This document shows, in pieces, positions 17,405-25,356 of a stretch of DNA of 64,000 nt. The notes under the pieces are model-generated. The model saw only the letters and a list, made by a program, of their open reading frames with translations, was not told the origin of the DNA and ran no database searches. Made by a program: the position numbers and the translations under genes. Within the stretch, counting starts at the first letter, position 1. The number at the start of each line of letters is the position of its first letter. The stretch lies in NCBI GenBank assembly GCA_963780865.1, contig CAWADT010000025.1:1-64000 (forward strand), in the 5' to 3' direction. The DNA is from FEN-1073 sp963780865. GTDB lineage: Bacteria > Chloroflexota > Anaerolineae > Anaerolineales > RBG-16-64-43.

Positions 17405-17432
17405 ATTCTATAACTTTATTTGGGCTTGTCAA
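17405..17432 (-). promoter_or_regulatory. Sigma-70-type promoter of the ubiquitin-like operon
   Basis: On the minus strand, TTGACA (17432-17427) is the consensus -35, followed after 16 bases by TAGAAT (17410-17405), one mismatch from the consensus -10. The palindromic operator starts within a few bases downstream, so a bound repressor would block initiation. Confidence 0.75.
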
Positions 17433-17713
17433 TGGCCAATTTTGATAAAAAAAGGCTTTTTACCGAAAAAAAAGAGGAGATCCTCTCATTGGCAAGCCAA
17501 TTTAATTCCCGACAATTTGCTGCCAAATAAAAATTGCCTTGAAATTATTGAGTAGGTTGCCGGGTGGGGGTAAAAAGAAACTGGCGGGTATGGCATGGTC
17601 GGATTATCCAGACTATTCCCATCCACCGGACGGGCAAAGTTTTTTCTCTGCAATCGGCGTGAAAAATGGGAAAGCGATATTTGAATCGTCGCGTGATTTC
17701 AAAAAAAATACGC

Positions 17714-17719
17714 TATAAT
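17714..17719 (+). promoter_or_regulatory. Candidate -10 box for the amino-acid ABC importer
   Basis: A consensus TATAAT about 100 bases upstream of the binding-protein start. No convincing -35 is seen at 16-18 bases. The rest of the 17433-17822 gap holds no gene. Confidence 0.4.
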
Positions 17720-17822
17720 CCGCCCCAATAAGGTCGAGGGAGAAATTGCCATATTCTCCCGGAATTCCGGCGAGTTCCTCTGGGGAAGGAACCCAGCAAA
17801 TCATTTTTCTCAAGGAGGAAAC

Positions 17823-18590
17823 ATGAAGGTTCGCTCGTTGGTGATTCTTTCCGTCCTTATGGTGGCCGCCATGCTGATCTCCAGCTGCAGCGGCGGCATA
17901 TTGGGAGCCAAACCCAAGTACACTGTCGCCACAGACGCCACGTGGTACCCCTTCGAGTTTGTCGACGAGAACTCGAAGCAAATCGTCGGATTCGATATCG
18001 ACCTGATGAAGGCGATTGCGGACAAGGAAGGCATCCAGGTGGAATTCAAGAATGTCGCCTGGGAAGCGCTCCTGGCGGGCATGGCCCAATGCCAGTACGA
18101 CATGGCCATCTCCTCGATCTCCATCACCGACGACCGCAAACCGAATATGCTGTTCTCGGATCCCTACTACACGGTCGGACAGCAGGTGGTCGTCGCCGCC
18201 GACAACACCACCATTAAGGGCAAAGACGATCTGAGCGGCAAGAAGGTGGGCGCGCAGATTTCCACCACCGGCGCCATCGAGATTGGGAAGATTTCCGGCG
18301 CGACCCTCGTGAACTTCGACACCATCGGCCTGGCTTTCCAGGCGCTGATGAACGGCAGCATCGACGCCGTGGTGGCGGATAACACGATGGCCCTGGGCTA
18401 TGTCACCAAGTACTCCGACAAGCTGAAGGCCGCGGGAGATCCCTTCACCGGCGAGTCGATCGCCGTCGCCGTATGCAAAACCAAACCCGACCTCCTCAAG
18501 AAGATCAACGATGGTCTGGCCAAGGTGACAGCGGAGAACTTGATCGACACGCTCAATACCCAATGGGTGAAGAACCAAAAATTGCCGTAG
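17823..18590 (+). CDS. Polar amino-acid ABC transporter substrate-binding lipoprotein
   Basis: 255 residues, with the start behind AAGGAGGAAAC. Signal helix and lipobox ISSC (lipid-modified Cys 22). The mature part is a typical family 3 binding protein: YTVATDATWYPFEFVDENSK, IVGFDIDLMKAIADKEGI, MAISSISITDDR, FSDPYYTVGQQVVV, LSGKKVGAQISTTGA, DAVVADN. Such proteins capture glutamine, glutamate, cystine or basic amino acids outside the membrane; the exact ligand cannot be read. A strong terminator follows before the permease gene, giving more binding protein than transporter. Confidence 0.93.
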   Translation: MKVRSLVILSVLMVAAMLISSCSGGILGAKPKYTVATDATWYPFEFVDENSKQIVGFDIDLMKAIADKEGIQVEFKNVAWEALLAGMAQCQYDMAISSISITDDRKPNMLFSDPYYTVGQQVVVAADNTTIKGKDDLSGKKVGAQISTTGAIEIGKISGATLVNFDTIGLAFQALMNGSIDAVVADNTMALGYVTKYSDKLKAAGDPFTGESIAVAVCKTKPDLLKKINDGLAKVTAENLIDTLNTQWVKNQKLP

Positions 18591-18597
18591 GGTTTTT

Positions 18598-18633
18598 CCG
18601 CGGGGCGGATGAAACGCCCCGCGGTTTTTTTTT
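18598..18633 (+). terminator. Rho-independent terminator after the binding-protein gene
   Basis: A perfect 10-bp stem CCGCGGGGCG / CGCCCCGCGG with loop GATGAAA, followed by nine T residues. It lies 7 bases after the stop codon, inside the transporter operon, so it acts as a partial terminator that lowers permease and ATPase expression relative to the binding protein. Confidence 0.9.
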
Positions 18634-18702
18634 ACGCGAAATCTACTCCGCCTGACCGAAGCCGCCAGGCTCGGGAGCGCCCTTCGATCACGCTTGGATG
18701 GT

Positions 18703-19542
18703 ATGCCCATGGAAAAAACCAAAAAAGAATTGGAGACGCTTCCGCAAAAAGAGATCGTCACCTCCCCCGGCGAAGAACTCGGGGCGCATATGGATCCCTG
18801 GTGGGGTCTGGTAATCGGCGCGGTGCTGTTGTTAATCGTTCTGATCGTAGCGGTTCCGAATCCCTACGGCAGGATTTTCCGTTTTGTCTCCGACGGGATC
18901 AGCATCACGATCGTCACCACGATTGTCGCATTCGTTCTGATGATCTTCCTGGGTCTGCTGGGAGGGCTCGGGCGCAGTTCGAAAAACAAGCTGGTGTACG
19001 GGGTTGCTTCGCTCTACGTGGAAATCGTGCGCGGCATCCCGTTGCTGGTGCAATTGATTTTCTGGTACTACGCCTTCCCCGCCTTGGTGCAAGAGGCGGG
19101 GCACAAATTCAACATTGCCTTCCTCTCGGAGTTTCAGGCCGCGGCATTGCCGATGGCGATCTTTGGCCTAACCATCTGTTACGGCGCCTATATGAGTGAA
19201 ATCTTTCGGGCCGGGATTCAGAGCGTCCCCAAGGGACAAATTGAGGCGGCCCGCAGTCTGGGGATGAGCAACGGGCAGACGATGCAGCACGTGGTTCTGC
19301 CCCAGGCAGTGCGCATGATTCTGCCCCCGGTGGGGAACGAGTTCGTCTCGCTCCTCAAGGATTCCTCCCTGGTGAGCGTGGTGGCCGTCTCCGACATGAC
19401 CCGCCGCGGCCAGGAATTCATGGGCGCCACCTTTATCACGCTTCAGACCTGGGCGATGGTGGCGCTCCTGTACCTGGTGATGACGCTGTTCTCGGCGCGG
19501 ATCGTCGCGTGGATCGAAAAGCGCGTGAAGTATGAAAGGTGA
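18703..19542 (+). CDS. Polar amino-acid ABC transporter permease (HisM/GlnP type)
   Basis: About 279 residues. A helix WGLVIGAVLLLIVLIVAV is followed by the BPD_transp_1 domain: ISITIVTTIVAFVLMIFLGL, YVEIVRGIPLLVQLIFWYY (the family's E-x-RG-x-P motif), and the EAA loop EAARSLGMSNGQTMQHVVLP. Such permeases form the membrane channel of type I importers. Start choice is uncertain: ATG codons at 18703 and 18709 and a TTG at 18694 are possible, none with a clear ribosome site. The C-terminal end overlaps the context of the ATPase start. Same operon as the binding protein. Confidence 0.92.
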   Translation: MPMEKTKKELETLPQKEIVTSPGEELGAHMDPWWGLVIGAVLLLIVLIVAVPNPYGRIFRFVSDGISITIVTTIVAFVLMIFLGLLGGLGRSSKNKLVYGVASLYVEIVRGIPLLVQLIFWYYAFPALVQEAGHKFNIAFLSEFQAAALPMAIFGLTICYGAYMSEIFRAGIQSVPKGQIEAARSLGMSNGQTMQHVVLPQAVRMILPPVGNEFVSLLKDSSLVSVVAVSDMTRRGQEFMGATFITLQTWAMVALLYLVMTLFSARIVAWIEKRVKYER

Positions 19543-19546
19543 GACA

Positions 19547-20308
19547 ATGGAAAATCCAGCCGGCGCGGATCCGATTATTCGCATTGACAAGGTGGCCAAA
19601 CGGTTCGGCGCCTGTGAAGCGTTGCGCGGGGTGAGCCTCGCGGTGAACCGCAAGGAAGTGGTGGTGATCATCGGCCCCTCCGGTTCCGGAAAATCCACCC
19701 TGCTGCGGTGCATCAACCGCCTGGAGGAATACGATTCCGGGCGGATCACGGTCGACGGCATTCCCTTGGATACCGCAAAAAACATTAACGCCGTCCGCAC
19801 CGAAGTAGGGATGGTCTTCCAATCGTTTAATCTGTTTGCGCACCTGACCGCGCTCGAAAACATCACGCTCGCGCAGCGGATCATCCGCAAACGCAACCGC
19901 CGCGAGGCGGAGCGGGTGGCCCGGGAACTCCTCGAGAAGGTCGGCATCCCCGAAAAAGCCGATTTTCGTCCGGCGCAGCTTTCCGGCGGCCAGCAGCAGC
20001 GCGTCGCCATCGCGCGGGCGCTCGCGATGAATCCGCGGATCATGCTGTTCGACGAGCCCACCAGCGCGCTGGATCCGGAGATGATCAACGAAGTGGTGGA
20101 GGTCATGGAGAAACTGGCGAACGAGGGCATGACGATGGTGGTGGTCTCCCACGAGATGGGATTCGCGCGGGCCGCGGCCGACCGAGTATTGTTTATGGAC
20201 GAGGGTCAGTTCATCGAAGAGGGAACTCCGGATGAGATGTTCGGACATCCGAAGCAGGAGCGGACGAAGGCATTCCTGGGGAAGGTCCTACATATTCACA
20301 ATCAATAA
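19547..20308 (+). CDS. Polar amino-acid ABC transporter ATPase (GlnQ/HisP type)
   Basis: 253 residues. Walker A GPSGSGKST, Q-loop MVFQSFNLFAHLTALEN (FNLF is typical of GlnQ/HisP), signature LSGGQQQRVAIARAL, Walker B IMLFDEPTSALDPE, H-loop VSHEMGFAR. It powers the importer whose permease gene ends 5 bases upstream. I chose the ATG at 19547 because AAAGGTGAG sits at normal spacing; another ATG at 19532 overlaps the permease frame. Confidence 0.94.
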   Translation: MENPAGADPIIRIDKVAKRFGACEALRGVSLAVNRKEVVVIIGPSGSGKSTLLRCINRLEEYDSGRITVDGIPLDTAKNINAVRTEVGMVFQSFNLFAHLTALENITLAQRIIRKRNRREAERVARELLEKVGIPEKADFRPAQLSGGQQQRVAIARALAMNPRIMLFDEPTSALDPEMINEVVEVMEKLANEGMTMVVVSHEMGFARAAADRVLFMDEGQFIEEGTPDEMFGHPKQERTKAFLGKVLHIHNQ

Positions 20309-20379
20309 TTTAGATTCTTTGTTAAATTACGGATGGGTTTAGGCTGCCGTGATTGAAAAAATGTGGCCTCGAAAATGAA

Positions 20380-20434
20380 TAAAGGTGGCCGCTAAAATAA
20401 ATAAATGTAGCCGCGATCGTCGATCGCGGCTACA
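20380..20434 (-). terminator. Terminator-like hairpin downstream of the translin gene
   Basis: A perfect palindrome of two 14-base arms around one T at 20406-20434 (TGTAGCCGCGATCG and its complement). On the minus strand it is followed by TTTATTTATTTTAG, so it can terminate the ssb-DUF3467-translin unit; it also faces the end of the amino-acid transporter operon from the other side. Confidence 0.65.
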
Positions 20435-20465
20435 GACCCCGCCATGGATTTCACCCTGCGAATGG

Positions 20466-21101
20466 TTATTTCTTTTGCAACGCCTGTTCGAGCGCGGCGG
20501 CGGCGCGCTCCGCAGAATCCAGCCGCAAGCTGAGCGTCAGATCGCCGCGAGTCCGTTCCGTCACGCCGCGCACAAGATCCGTCGTGCGGCGCAATCCGCC
20601 CGTCAGCGCGTCCGGGTAATCCAGCGTCACCAGCAGCGAATAAATATCGTCCATAAGTCCCAGCAGCCGTTCCGCTTCGGCGTTGCCGCCGCGGCGCAGC
20701 ATGTCCAAGGACCGCCGCCGCAGCTCCCCGGCCGCCTCGCCCAGACCGTTGAGGTAGGGGGCGATGTCCACTCCCAAATCCGCCGCGCTCGGCAACGGAA
20801 GCTCGCCCACCAGCGCAAAGACGATGCTCGCCTCCGACAGCTCCTTGAGCGCGTCCTGGGTGTATCCGGCGAAGTACAAGTCCGGATAGTCCGCGAGTCC
20901 CTGCTGCATCTCCTTGGCCTGGGTGCGGGCCTGGCGCAGATTCTCCTCGGCCAGCGCGCGCTCGTCGCGGTGAACCGCGCGGATGGCCAGCGACGAGTAG
21001 CGGATGACGGCGCGCGATTGTTCGAGCGCGCGGTCGCGGGCCGTGTTTTTGGCACGCAGCAGCGCGTGCATCTGTTCGCCGATCGCGTCCAATCCTTGCA
21101 T
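20466..21101 (-). CDS. Translin-family protein
   Basis: About 211 residues, nearly all helical. Translin/TRAX features: RDRALEQSRAVIRYSSLAIR, AVHRDERALAEENLRQA, YPDLYFAGYTQDALKELSEA, LPLPSAADLGVDIAPYLNGL, GEAAGELRRRSLDMLRRGG, LLGLMDDIYSLLVTLDYPDA. Eukaryotic translin binds RNA and single-stranded DNA as a ring; archaeal and bacterial members are little studied. The start at 21101 (MQGLDAIGEQ) is taken from the family-like N-terminus; the longer frame upstream is low-complexity. Coupled behind a DUF3467 gene (4-base gap), with ssb upstream, which suggests a nucleic-acid role. Confidence 0.8.
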   Translation of the reverse strand: MQGLDAIGEQMHALLRAKNTARDRALEQSRAVIRYSSLAIRAVHRDERALAEENLRQARTQAKEMQQGLADYPDLYFAGYTQDALKELSEASIVFALVGELPLPSAADLGVDIAPYLNGLGEAAGELRRRSLDMLRRGGNAEAERLLGLMDDIYSLLVTLDYPDALTGGLRRTTDLVRGVTERTRGDLTLSLRLDSAERAAAALEQALQKK

Positions 21102-21105
21102 CGCG

Positions 21106-21456
21106 CTACCCTTCTTTCGGAGATTCCGGAGTGGAGTCTCCGGTCGGTTTTCCGAAGAGCTGTTCCGCGAGCGACGGCCCTTCCGGCATGCGGATCTCGC
21201 CGAATTGTTTTTCAAATTTGGCGAGGTTCTCGCCCAGCGCGCGGTGCAACGCCTTGGCGCAAAGGGGCGTTAGGATCACCCGCGCACAGATCCGCGCCTT
21301 CGGCATCGCCGGCAGGATCCGCGCGAAGTCGATCACAATCTCGGCCGGCGAATGCGCGATCAGCGCCAGGTTGGAGTACACCGGTTCGAGGGTTCCCGGC
21401 AGTTCGATCGGGATCGGCCGCGGTGCGGCCGGGGGAGTTGATTGCGGTTCGCTCAT
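21106..21456 (-). CDS. DUF3467 domain protein
   Basis: 116 residues. Family marks: EPVYSNLALIAHSPAEIVID, FARILPAMPKARICARVILT, PLCAKALHRALGENLAKFEK, QFGEI. The family is small, widespread and of unknown function; its members often lie near housekeeping genes. I took the ATG at 21456 with GAGG upstream; a GTG at 21462 is also possible. It lies between ssb and the translin gene on the same strand. Confidence 0.85.
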   Translation of the reverse strand: MSEPQSTPPAAPRPIPIELPGTLEPVYSNLALIAHSPAEIVIDFARILPAMPKARICARVILTPLCAKALHRALGENLAKFEKQFGEIRMPEGPSLAEQLFGKPTGDSTPESPKEG

Positions 21457-21469
21457 CGCCACCTCGCAA

Positions 21470-21494
21470 AAGGGCGGAGCATTGCTCCGCCCTT
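21470..21494 (-). terminator. Hairpin between ssb and DUF3467
   Basis: Two 12-base arms (AAGGGCGGAGCA and TGCTCCGCCCTT) around a single base, followed on the minus strand by a short TT-GC tract. It probably acts as a partial terminator or RNA-processing site after ssb, letting ssb be made in excess. Confidence 0.55.
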
Positions 21495-21500
21495 GCTGTT

Positions 21501-21920
21501 TTAGAAGGGTATTTCCTCTTCCGTTGTCGGAGCTGGAGCGGCGCCGGTATCGCCGCCTTCCCCGCCGACATCCTGCTTCTGGCCGAGGAAACGCACGGTC
21601 TCGGCGTTCACTTCGAAGGAAGCGCCGATTTCGCCATTTTGCCGTTTGAACGTGCGCGGCCCGCCGGTTTGACGGTCACAAACCAGGCGTCCTTCGACCA
21701 GAACCTGCCTGCCTTTGGCAAGATATTGTTTGCACACTTCCGCCTGTTTGCCCCACACGGAAATGCGGAACCAGATGGTCTCTTCCACGTTTTGCCCGTC
21801 CGAACCCGTGTAGCGGCGATTGCTGGCAACCGAAAAGGATGTCACCGGCTGGCCGCCGGGCGTATAACGCATTTCCGGATCTTTGCCCAAATTTCCCACC
21901 AGGATGATTTTATGAAACAT
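21501..21920 (-). CDS. ssb: Single-stranded DNA-binding protein
   Basis: 139 residues. OB-fold of bacterial SSB: MFHKIILVGNLGKDPEMRYT, PVTSFSVASNRRYTGSDG, TIWFRISVWGKQAEVCKQYL, KGRQVLVEGRL, then a short disordered linker and the acidic tip EEEIPF used for binding partner proteins. The ATG at 21920 follows GGGGAGGAGCC; the longer upstream frame is not needed. SSB coats single-stranded DNA in replication, repair and recombination. First gene of a unit with DUF3467 and translin. Confidence 0.95.
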   Translation of the reverse strand: MFHKIILVGNLGKDPEMRYTPGGQPVTSFSVASNRRYTGSDGQNVEETIWFRISVWGKQAEVCKQYLAKGRQVLVEGRLVCDRQTGGPRTFKRQNGEIGASFEVNAETVRFLGQKQDVGGEGGDTGAAPAPTTEEEIPF

Positions 21921-22154
21921 GGCTCCTCCCCTTGAATTTCGTTTTCCCTGCCGGCGCGGCAAAGGGATGAATGGATTCTACCCTCGAAAAGAGAATTTTC
22001 AAAGAAGACCGGCGGGTTTAAGCGGAGGGATCGGGTTGGATGGAGCGGATCCCTCCTCAGGTGCCCCCTTCGCCGGGGAGCAGGGTGTTTTTTTTCTATC
22101 CCCCTGGCGGCTTTCGGCTCGGGCTCTATATAATGAAGGCGGAGGGCATTCCGA

Positions 22155-22835
22155 ATGACCTACGTGGAAATCATGCGTCGCTTGAAAGCCGGTGCCAACC
22201 CCGCCGGTCTGGAAGGGATGGCCAAGTTTGGAATCCGAACGGAACATGCGTTGGGGCTGTCGATGCCGTTCCTGCGCCAGACCGCCAAATTCGCGGGCGT
22301 GGATCACGCGCTGGCGCTGCGACTCTGGCAAAGCGGGATCCATGAAGCGCGCATCCTCGCCGCGCTCGTTGACGATCCGGCGCAAGTGACGTCGGCGCAG
22401 ATGGAAGATTGGGTGAAGGATTTCGATTCGTGGGATGTGTGCGACCAGGTGTGCGGGAATCTCTTCGACCGGACCCGCCACGGCCGGCGCAAGGCGGCGG
22501 CATGGACGAAAAGGAAACCGGAGTTTGTCCGGCGGGCGGGATTTGCCCTCATAGCCGCGCTAGCCTGGCATGACCGACAGGCCGACGATGAACTGTTCCT
22601 CGGATATCTGCCGCTGATCGAAAAATACGCCTTCGACGAACGCAACTTCGTCAAGAAAGCGGTCAATTGGGCGTTGCGCAACATCGGCAAACGCAACCGC
22701 TCGCTTAACCGTGCGGCCGTTGCCTGCGCCCGGCGCATCGCCCGCCAGGATTCGCGCGCGGCGCGCTGGGTGGCCGCGGACGCGATCCGGGAATTGACGA
22801 ATCCGAAAACGATAGCGAGAATACAAAAGCCATAA
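22155..22835 (+). CDS. AlkD-like DNA alkylation repair protein
   Basis: 226 residues of helical HEAT-like repeats. Family marks are MPFLRQTAKFAGVDHALALR, DFDSWDVCDQVCGNLF, then KRKPEFVRRAGFALIAALAW, DERNFVKKAVNWALRNIGKR and SRAARWVAADAIREL. AlkD-type glycosylases excise alkylated bases; the VKKAVNWALRNIGKRN segment and the SWDVCDQ acidic/aromatic site match the group. It stands alone on the plus strand, divergent from ssb. Substrate range cannot be read from sequence. Confidence 0.88.
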   Translation: MTYVEIMRRLKAGANPAGLEGMAKFGIRTEHALGLSMPFLRQTAKFAGVDHALALRLWQSGIHEARILAALVDDPAQVTSAQMEDWVKDFDSWDVCDQVCGNLFDRTRHGRRKAAAWTKRKPEFVRRAGFALIAALAWHDRQADDELFLGYLPLIEKYAFDERNFVKKAVNWALRNIGKRNRSLNRAAVACARRIARQDSRAARWVAADAIRELTNPKTIARIQKP

Positions 22836-22980
22836 AGGCTGTCAGGACAATTGAGGATTAGCTGTCATAGTGGGAAAGGTTGGTATTAAAGGGGATGATC
22901 GGTGGGCGGAGTCCGATTTCAAAAAAAGAATAGAATGGTTCATCCAAATACTGAATGATTTATTTATGTGGAGGACAACA

Positions 22981-24447
22981 TTGAAAATTGATCGCACTTT
23001 TCCTCATCTCTATGGTGTTTTATTCATATTACTTTCTGGCCTTTTTATCGCTCTTTGCTCGTCTTGCCAGAAAGCAAATAATCTTTGGCAGGCGAAGGAA
23101 AATGCCAGCAATGCAACCACTTCACCTTTTTCATCTAGATTAACCAGGGCACCAATATTTACTCCATCATGGACTAGGTTAATAACCAGTCAGGCGACCA
23201 ATACCCCAATTCCGATCCCTTCCCATGTGGAATTACCGGAATGGATTAAAGATCCTGCATTCCATGATGTTCTCCTGACGGTGTTTCCAATTAAGGAATG
23301 GGAATACAGATTATCACTTCTTAATATTACAACTTTGGAACGATTTGATTTTCCTATGGAAGAACCTTTAGGGTTCTTTTGGATAGATTATTTCCATATT
23401 GGTTATATTACAAAAAACGATCATCGGTTATTGATTGTAGATTTGACAAATGGAAATATCGATCAAAAACCATTGTATGAGAATGCACTCCAATATTTAA
23501 CCTTCCATGGAAGTGAAAATCGAATTGATCCCCTTGGAATGGAATTGGTCGGCAGTCCGTTGGCTGATCCGGATTATTTATTATTCCTCAATAATGATGG
23601 GAATCTGTCTCCTCATAAACGATATTATTATATTCGGGATGAAAATAATTTTGGTCTGCCTTATGCTTACGTTGATCTGGAAGATGGGAAAAGAACGGAA
23701 ATTTCCCTTCAATGGGGGGATGATAAGCCTCATAGTCAAAATGTTCTGGACATTGCATGGTCTCCGACGGAAGAAAAAATTGTCGCAATGATTTTAGGCA
23801 AATTACCCGATAATAGTAATGGGAATTATAATGGAGATACTCTGGCCATTGTGGATATAAACAATGGGCATGTATTGCATTCTTATCTTCAAAGAGATAT
23901 AGCTTCAGTTCATTGGTCCCCGGATGGAAAAAAATTATTATTGGAAGCGGGTTATGATTATCGAGGGGAACTTAGGTCCATTCTCAATCCACCGGCATAC
24001 ATTATCGATGTCAATGGCGAAAAAACTGTATCCTTGGAAAAAATAAACAATATGTTTATTACTCATGCACATATGGAAGAAAGTTTGGGATTATTTCAAT
24101 GGTCAACAAATGGAAAACAAATATTATTTGCGTATGATAGCCGGGATTACAAACAGGGTAATGAGTATAACCAGTCAAGTATTTGTGGCTATTCAATAAT
24201 GAATGGCAACGTTCGTTGCCTAACAGACAATATCACGGAAATTCAGGGCTTCAATATAATGGATTTCATGCCATCATCAGATGGCCGACATTATTTAATT
24301 ACATATGGACAAAATCTCCCTTTCTACGCCTACTGGGGGGATTATTTGGGAGTAATGTCACCCGATGGATCTGATTTCCATAAAATATTGGAAGATGCCG
24401 TTGGCGCACTTTCCTTGAATGAGATGCTCTGGCGTCCAAAATCATAA
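22981..24447 (+). CDS. AT-rich propeller-like lipoprotein of unknown function
   Basis: About 488 residues. The TTG at 22981 is preceded at 6 bases by GGAGG, making it the best start; an ATG at 22966 overlaps that site. Product: signal helix (LYGVLFILLSGLFIALCSSC) with lipobox LCSSC, Thr/Ser linker, then about six beta-propeller blades (AWSPTEEKIV, HWSPDGKKLL, QWSTNGKQIL, MPSSDGRHYL). Same architecture as the lipoproteins at 6210 and 37986, but base composition is strikingly AT-rich compared with neighbours, with AAA/ATT/GAT codons dominant. This suggests recent acquisition. Confidence 0.75.
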   Translation: MKIDRTFPHLYGVLFILLSGLFIALCSSCQKANNLWQAKENASNATTSPFSSRLTRAPIFTPSWTRLITSQATNTPIPIPSHVELPEWIKDPAFHDVLLTVFPIKEWEYRLSLLNITTLERFDFPMEEPLGFFWIDYFHIGYITKNDHRLLIVDLTNGNIDQKPLYENALQYLTFHGSENRIDPLGMELVGSPLADPDYLLFLNNDGNLSPHKRYYYIRDENNFGLPYAYVDLEDGKRTEISLQWGDDKPHSQNVLDIAWSPTEEKIVAMILGKLPDNSNGNYNGDTLAIVDINNGHVLHSYLQRDIASVHWSPDGKKLLLEAGYDYRGELRSILNPPAYIIDVNGEKTVSLEKINNMFITHAHMEESLGLFQWSTNGKQILFAYDSRDYKQGNEYNQSSICGYSIMNGNVRCLTDNITEIQGFNIMDFMPSSDGRHYLITYGQNLPFYAYWGDYLGVMSPDGSDFHKILEDAVGALSLNEMLWRPKS

Positions 24448-24590
24448 TCAATATTGAGTTTATTTCGTTACTTTTGACAAATCATGAAATAGACGAATCT
24501 AAAAAGGATCGCGTGGAGTAAATCGTAAGGGGGTCTGCGATTTGCCCCCATGGGCAAATCTTGATAAGCAATTATATGGATCGATTTTTA

Positions 24591-24711
24591 TCCCCCTCAC
24601 CCTCACCCTAACCCTCTCCCTGTAGGGGGGAGGGAAAAATTGTGAACCAATAGAAGTTAGTTCTCACTTTCCTCGTAAGGGAGAGGGGCTAGGGGAGAGG
24701 GGCATTCCCCC
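24591..24711. repeat. C/T-rich inverted repeat at the end of the DUF559 gene
   Basis: The left arm begins CCCCCTCACCCTCACCCTAA and the right arm, around 24667-24711, is its near complement (AGGGAGAGGGGCTAGGGGAG). The last codons of the DUF559 gene lie inside the right arm, so this element has supplied the protein's C-terminus. Confidence 0.7.
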
Positions 24712-25085
24712 GCCGCCGATAATTCGGTGATTTTATTCCGGATAATGCCCAACACTGTCGCCAAATCATCTACCACTTGATCATTTAAAAACCTGATCAC
24801 TGTATATCCACCCGCCTGCAGCCAGGATGTTCGTTCCAGATCATGCGCGGCCCGGTCCGGCTCGGCGTGCGAATCCCCGTCGATCTCGATAATTAATTTT
24901 GCCTGCGGACAATAAAAATCTGCAATGAATCTATCGATAGGGTGTTGCCGCCGGATCTTCGGACCCAGTTGATGGTTGCGAACGTGACGCCAGACCTTCG
25001 ACTCGGCGGGAGTGAGAGGATGGCGCATATCCCGCGAGCGCTGAAGAATGGGTGGGTAGATTCGATGGAATTTGTCACGAGCCAT
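24657..25085 (-). CDS. DUF559 domain protein (restriction-endonuclease-like fold)
   Basis: 142 residues. Family marks: LTPAESKVWRHVRNHQLG, RRQHPIDRFIADFYCPQAKL, IIEIDGDSHAEPDRAAHD, GYTVIRFLNDQV. The D...(I/V)E(I/V)DG and Q/H residues match the Vsr/DUF559 nuclease-like core, suggesting a metal-dependent nuclease, though function is unproven. The last ~14 residues (PSPLAPLPYEESEN) are encoded by an intergenic repeat and are not family sequence. Located downstream of thrS across a repeat array. Confidence 0.8.
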   Translation of the reverse strand: MARDKFHRIYPPILQRSRDMRHPLTPAESKVWRHVRNHQLGPKIRRQHPIDRFIADFYCPQAKLIIEIDGDSHAEPDRAAHDLERTSWLQAGGYTVIRFLNDQVVDDLATVLGIIRNKITELSAAGECPSPLAPLPYEESEN

Positions 25086-25141
25086 ATGGTTTCACCCCCT
25101 AATAGAAATCATTTTCTTGCGCGTAAAATTAACCGGTAGTT

Positions 25142-25356
25142 TTTTATCCCCTCACCCCAACCCTCTCCCCTAAAGGGGAGAGTTCGAAAGGTTCTTCCCC
25201 TCACCTCAACCCTCTCCCCAAAGGGGAGAGTTCGAGATGTTCTTCCCCTCACCCTACCCCTCCCCTACGGGGAGAGGGCAATACCTTGGACCGATACAAA
25301 TTGGTTTACCCCTCTCCCTGTAAGGGAGAGGGGTTGGGGGAGAGGGTCATTCCCTG
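25142..25356. repeat. Array of C/T-rich inverted repeats downstream of thrS
   Basis: Three head-to-tail copies of a unit CCCCTCACC(C/T)CAACCCTCT, each closed by a CCCC-TAAA/AAAG-GGGGAG hairpin, followed by a reverse copy near 25310-25350. Copies differ at several bases and spacing is irregular, so it is not CRISPR. The array ends against the thrS stop codon. Confidence 0.75.

Noticed and set aside
17613..18761. 382-codon minus-strand frame opposite the amino-acid binding protein
   Set aside because: The plus-strand lipoprotein is clear; the antisense frame has no signal or domain.
20385..21935. 516-codon plus-strand frame over ssb, DUF3467 and translin
   Set aside because: It spans three well-supported genes on the other strand and its sequence is Arg/Ala-rich low complexity.
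25142..25356. Possible CRISPR array
   Set aside because: Repeat units vary, spacers are very short or absent, units are internally palindromic and no cas genes lie nearby.
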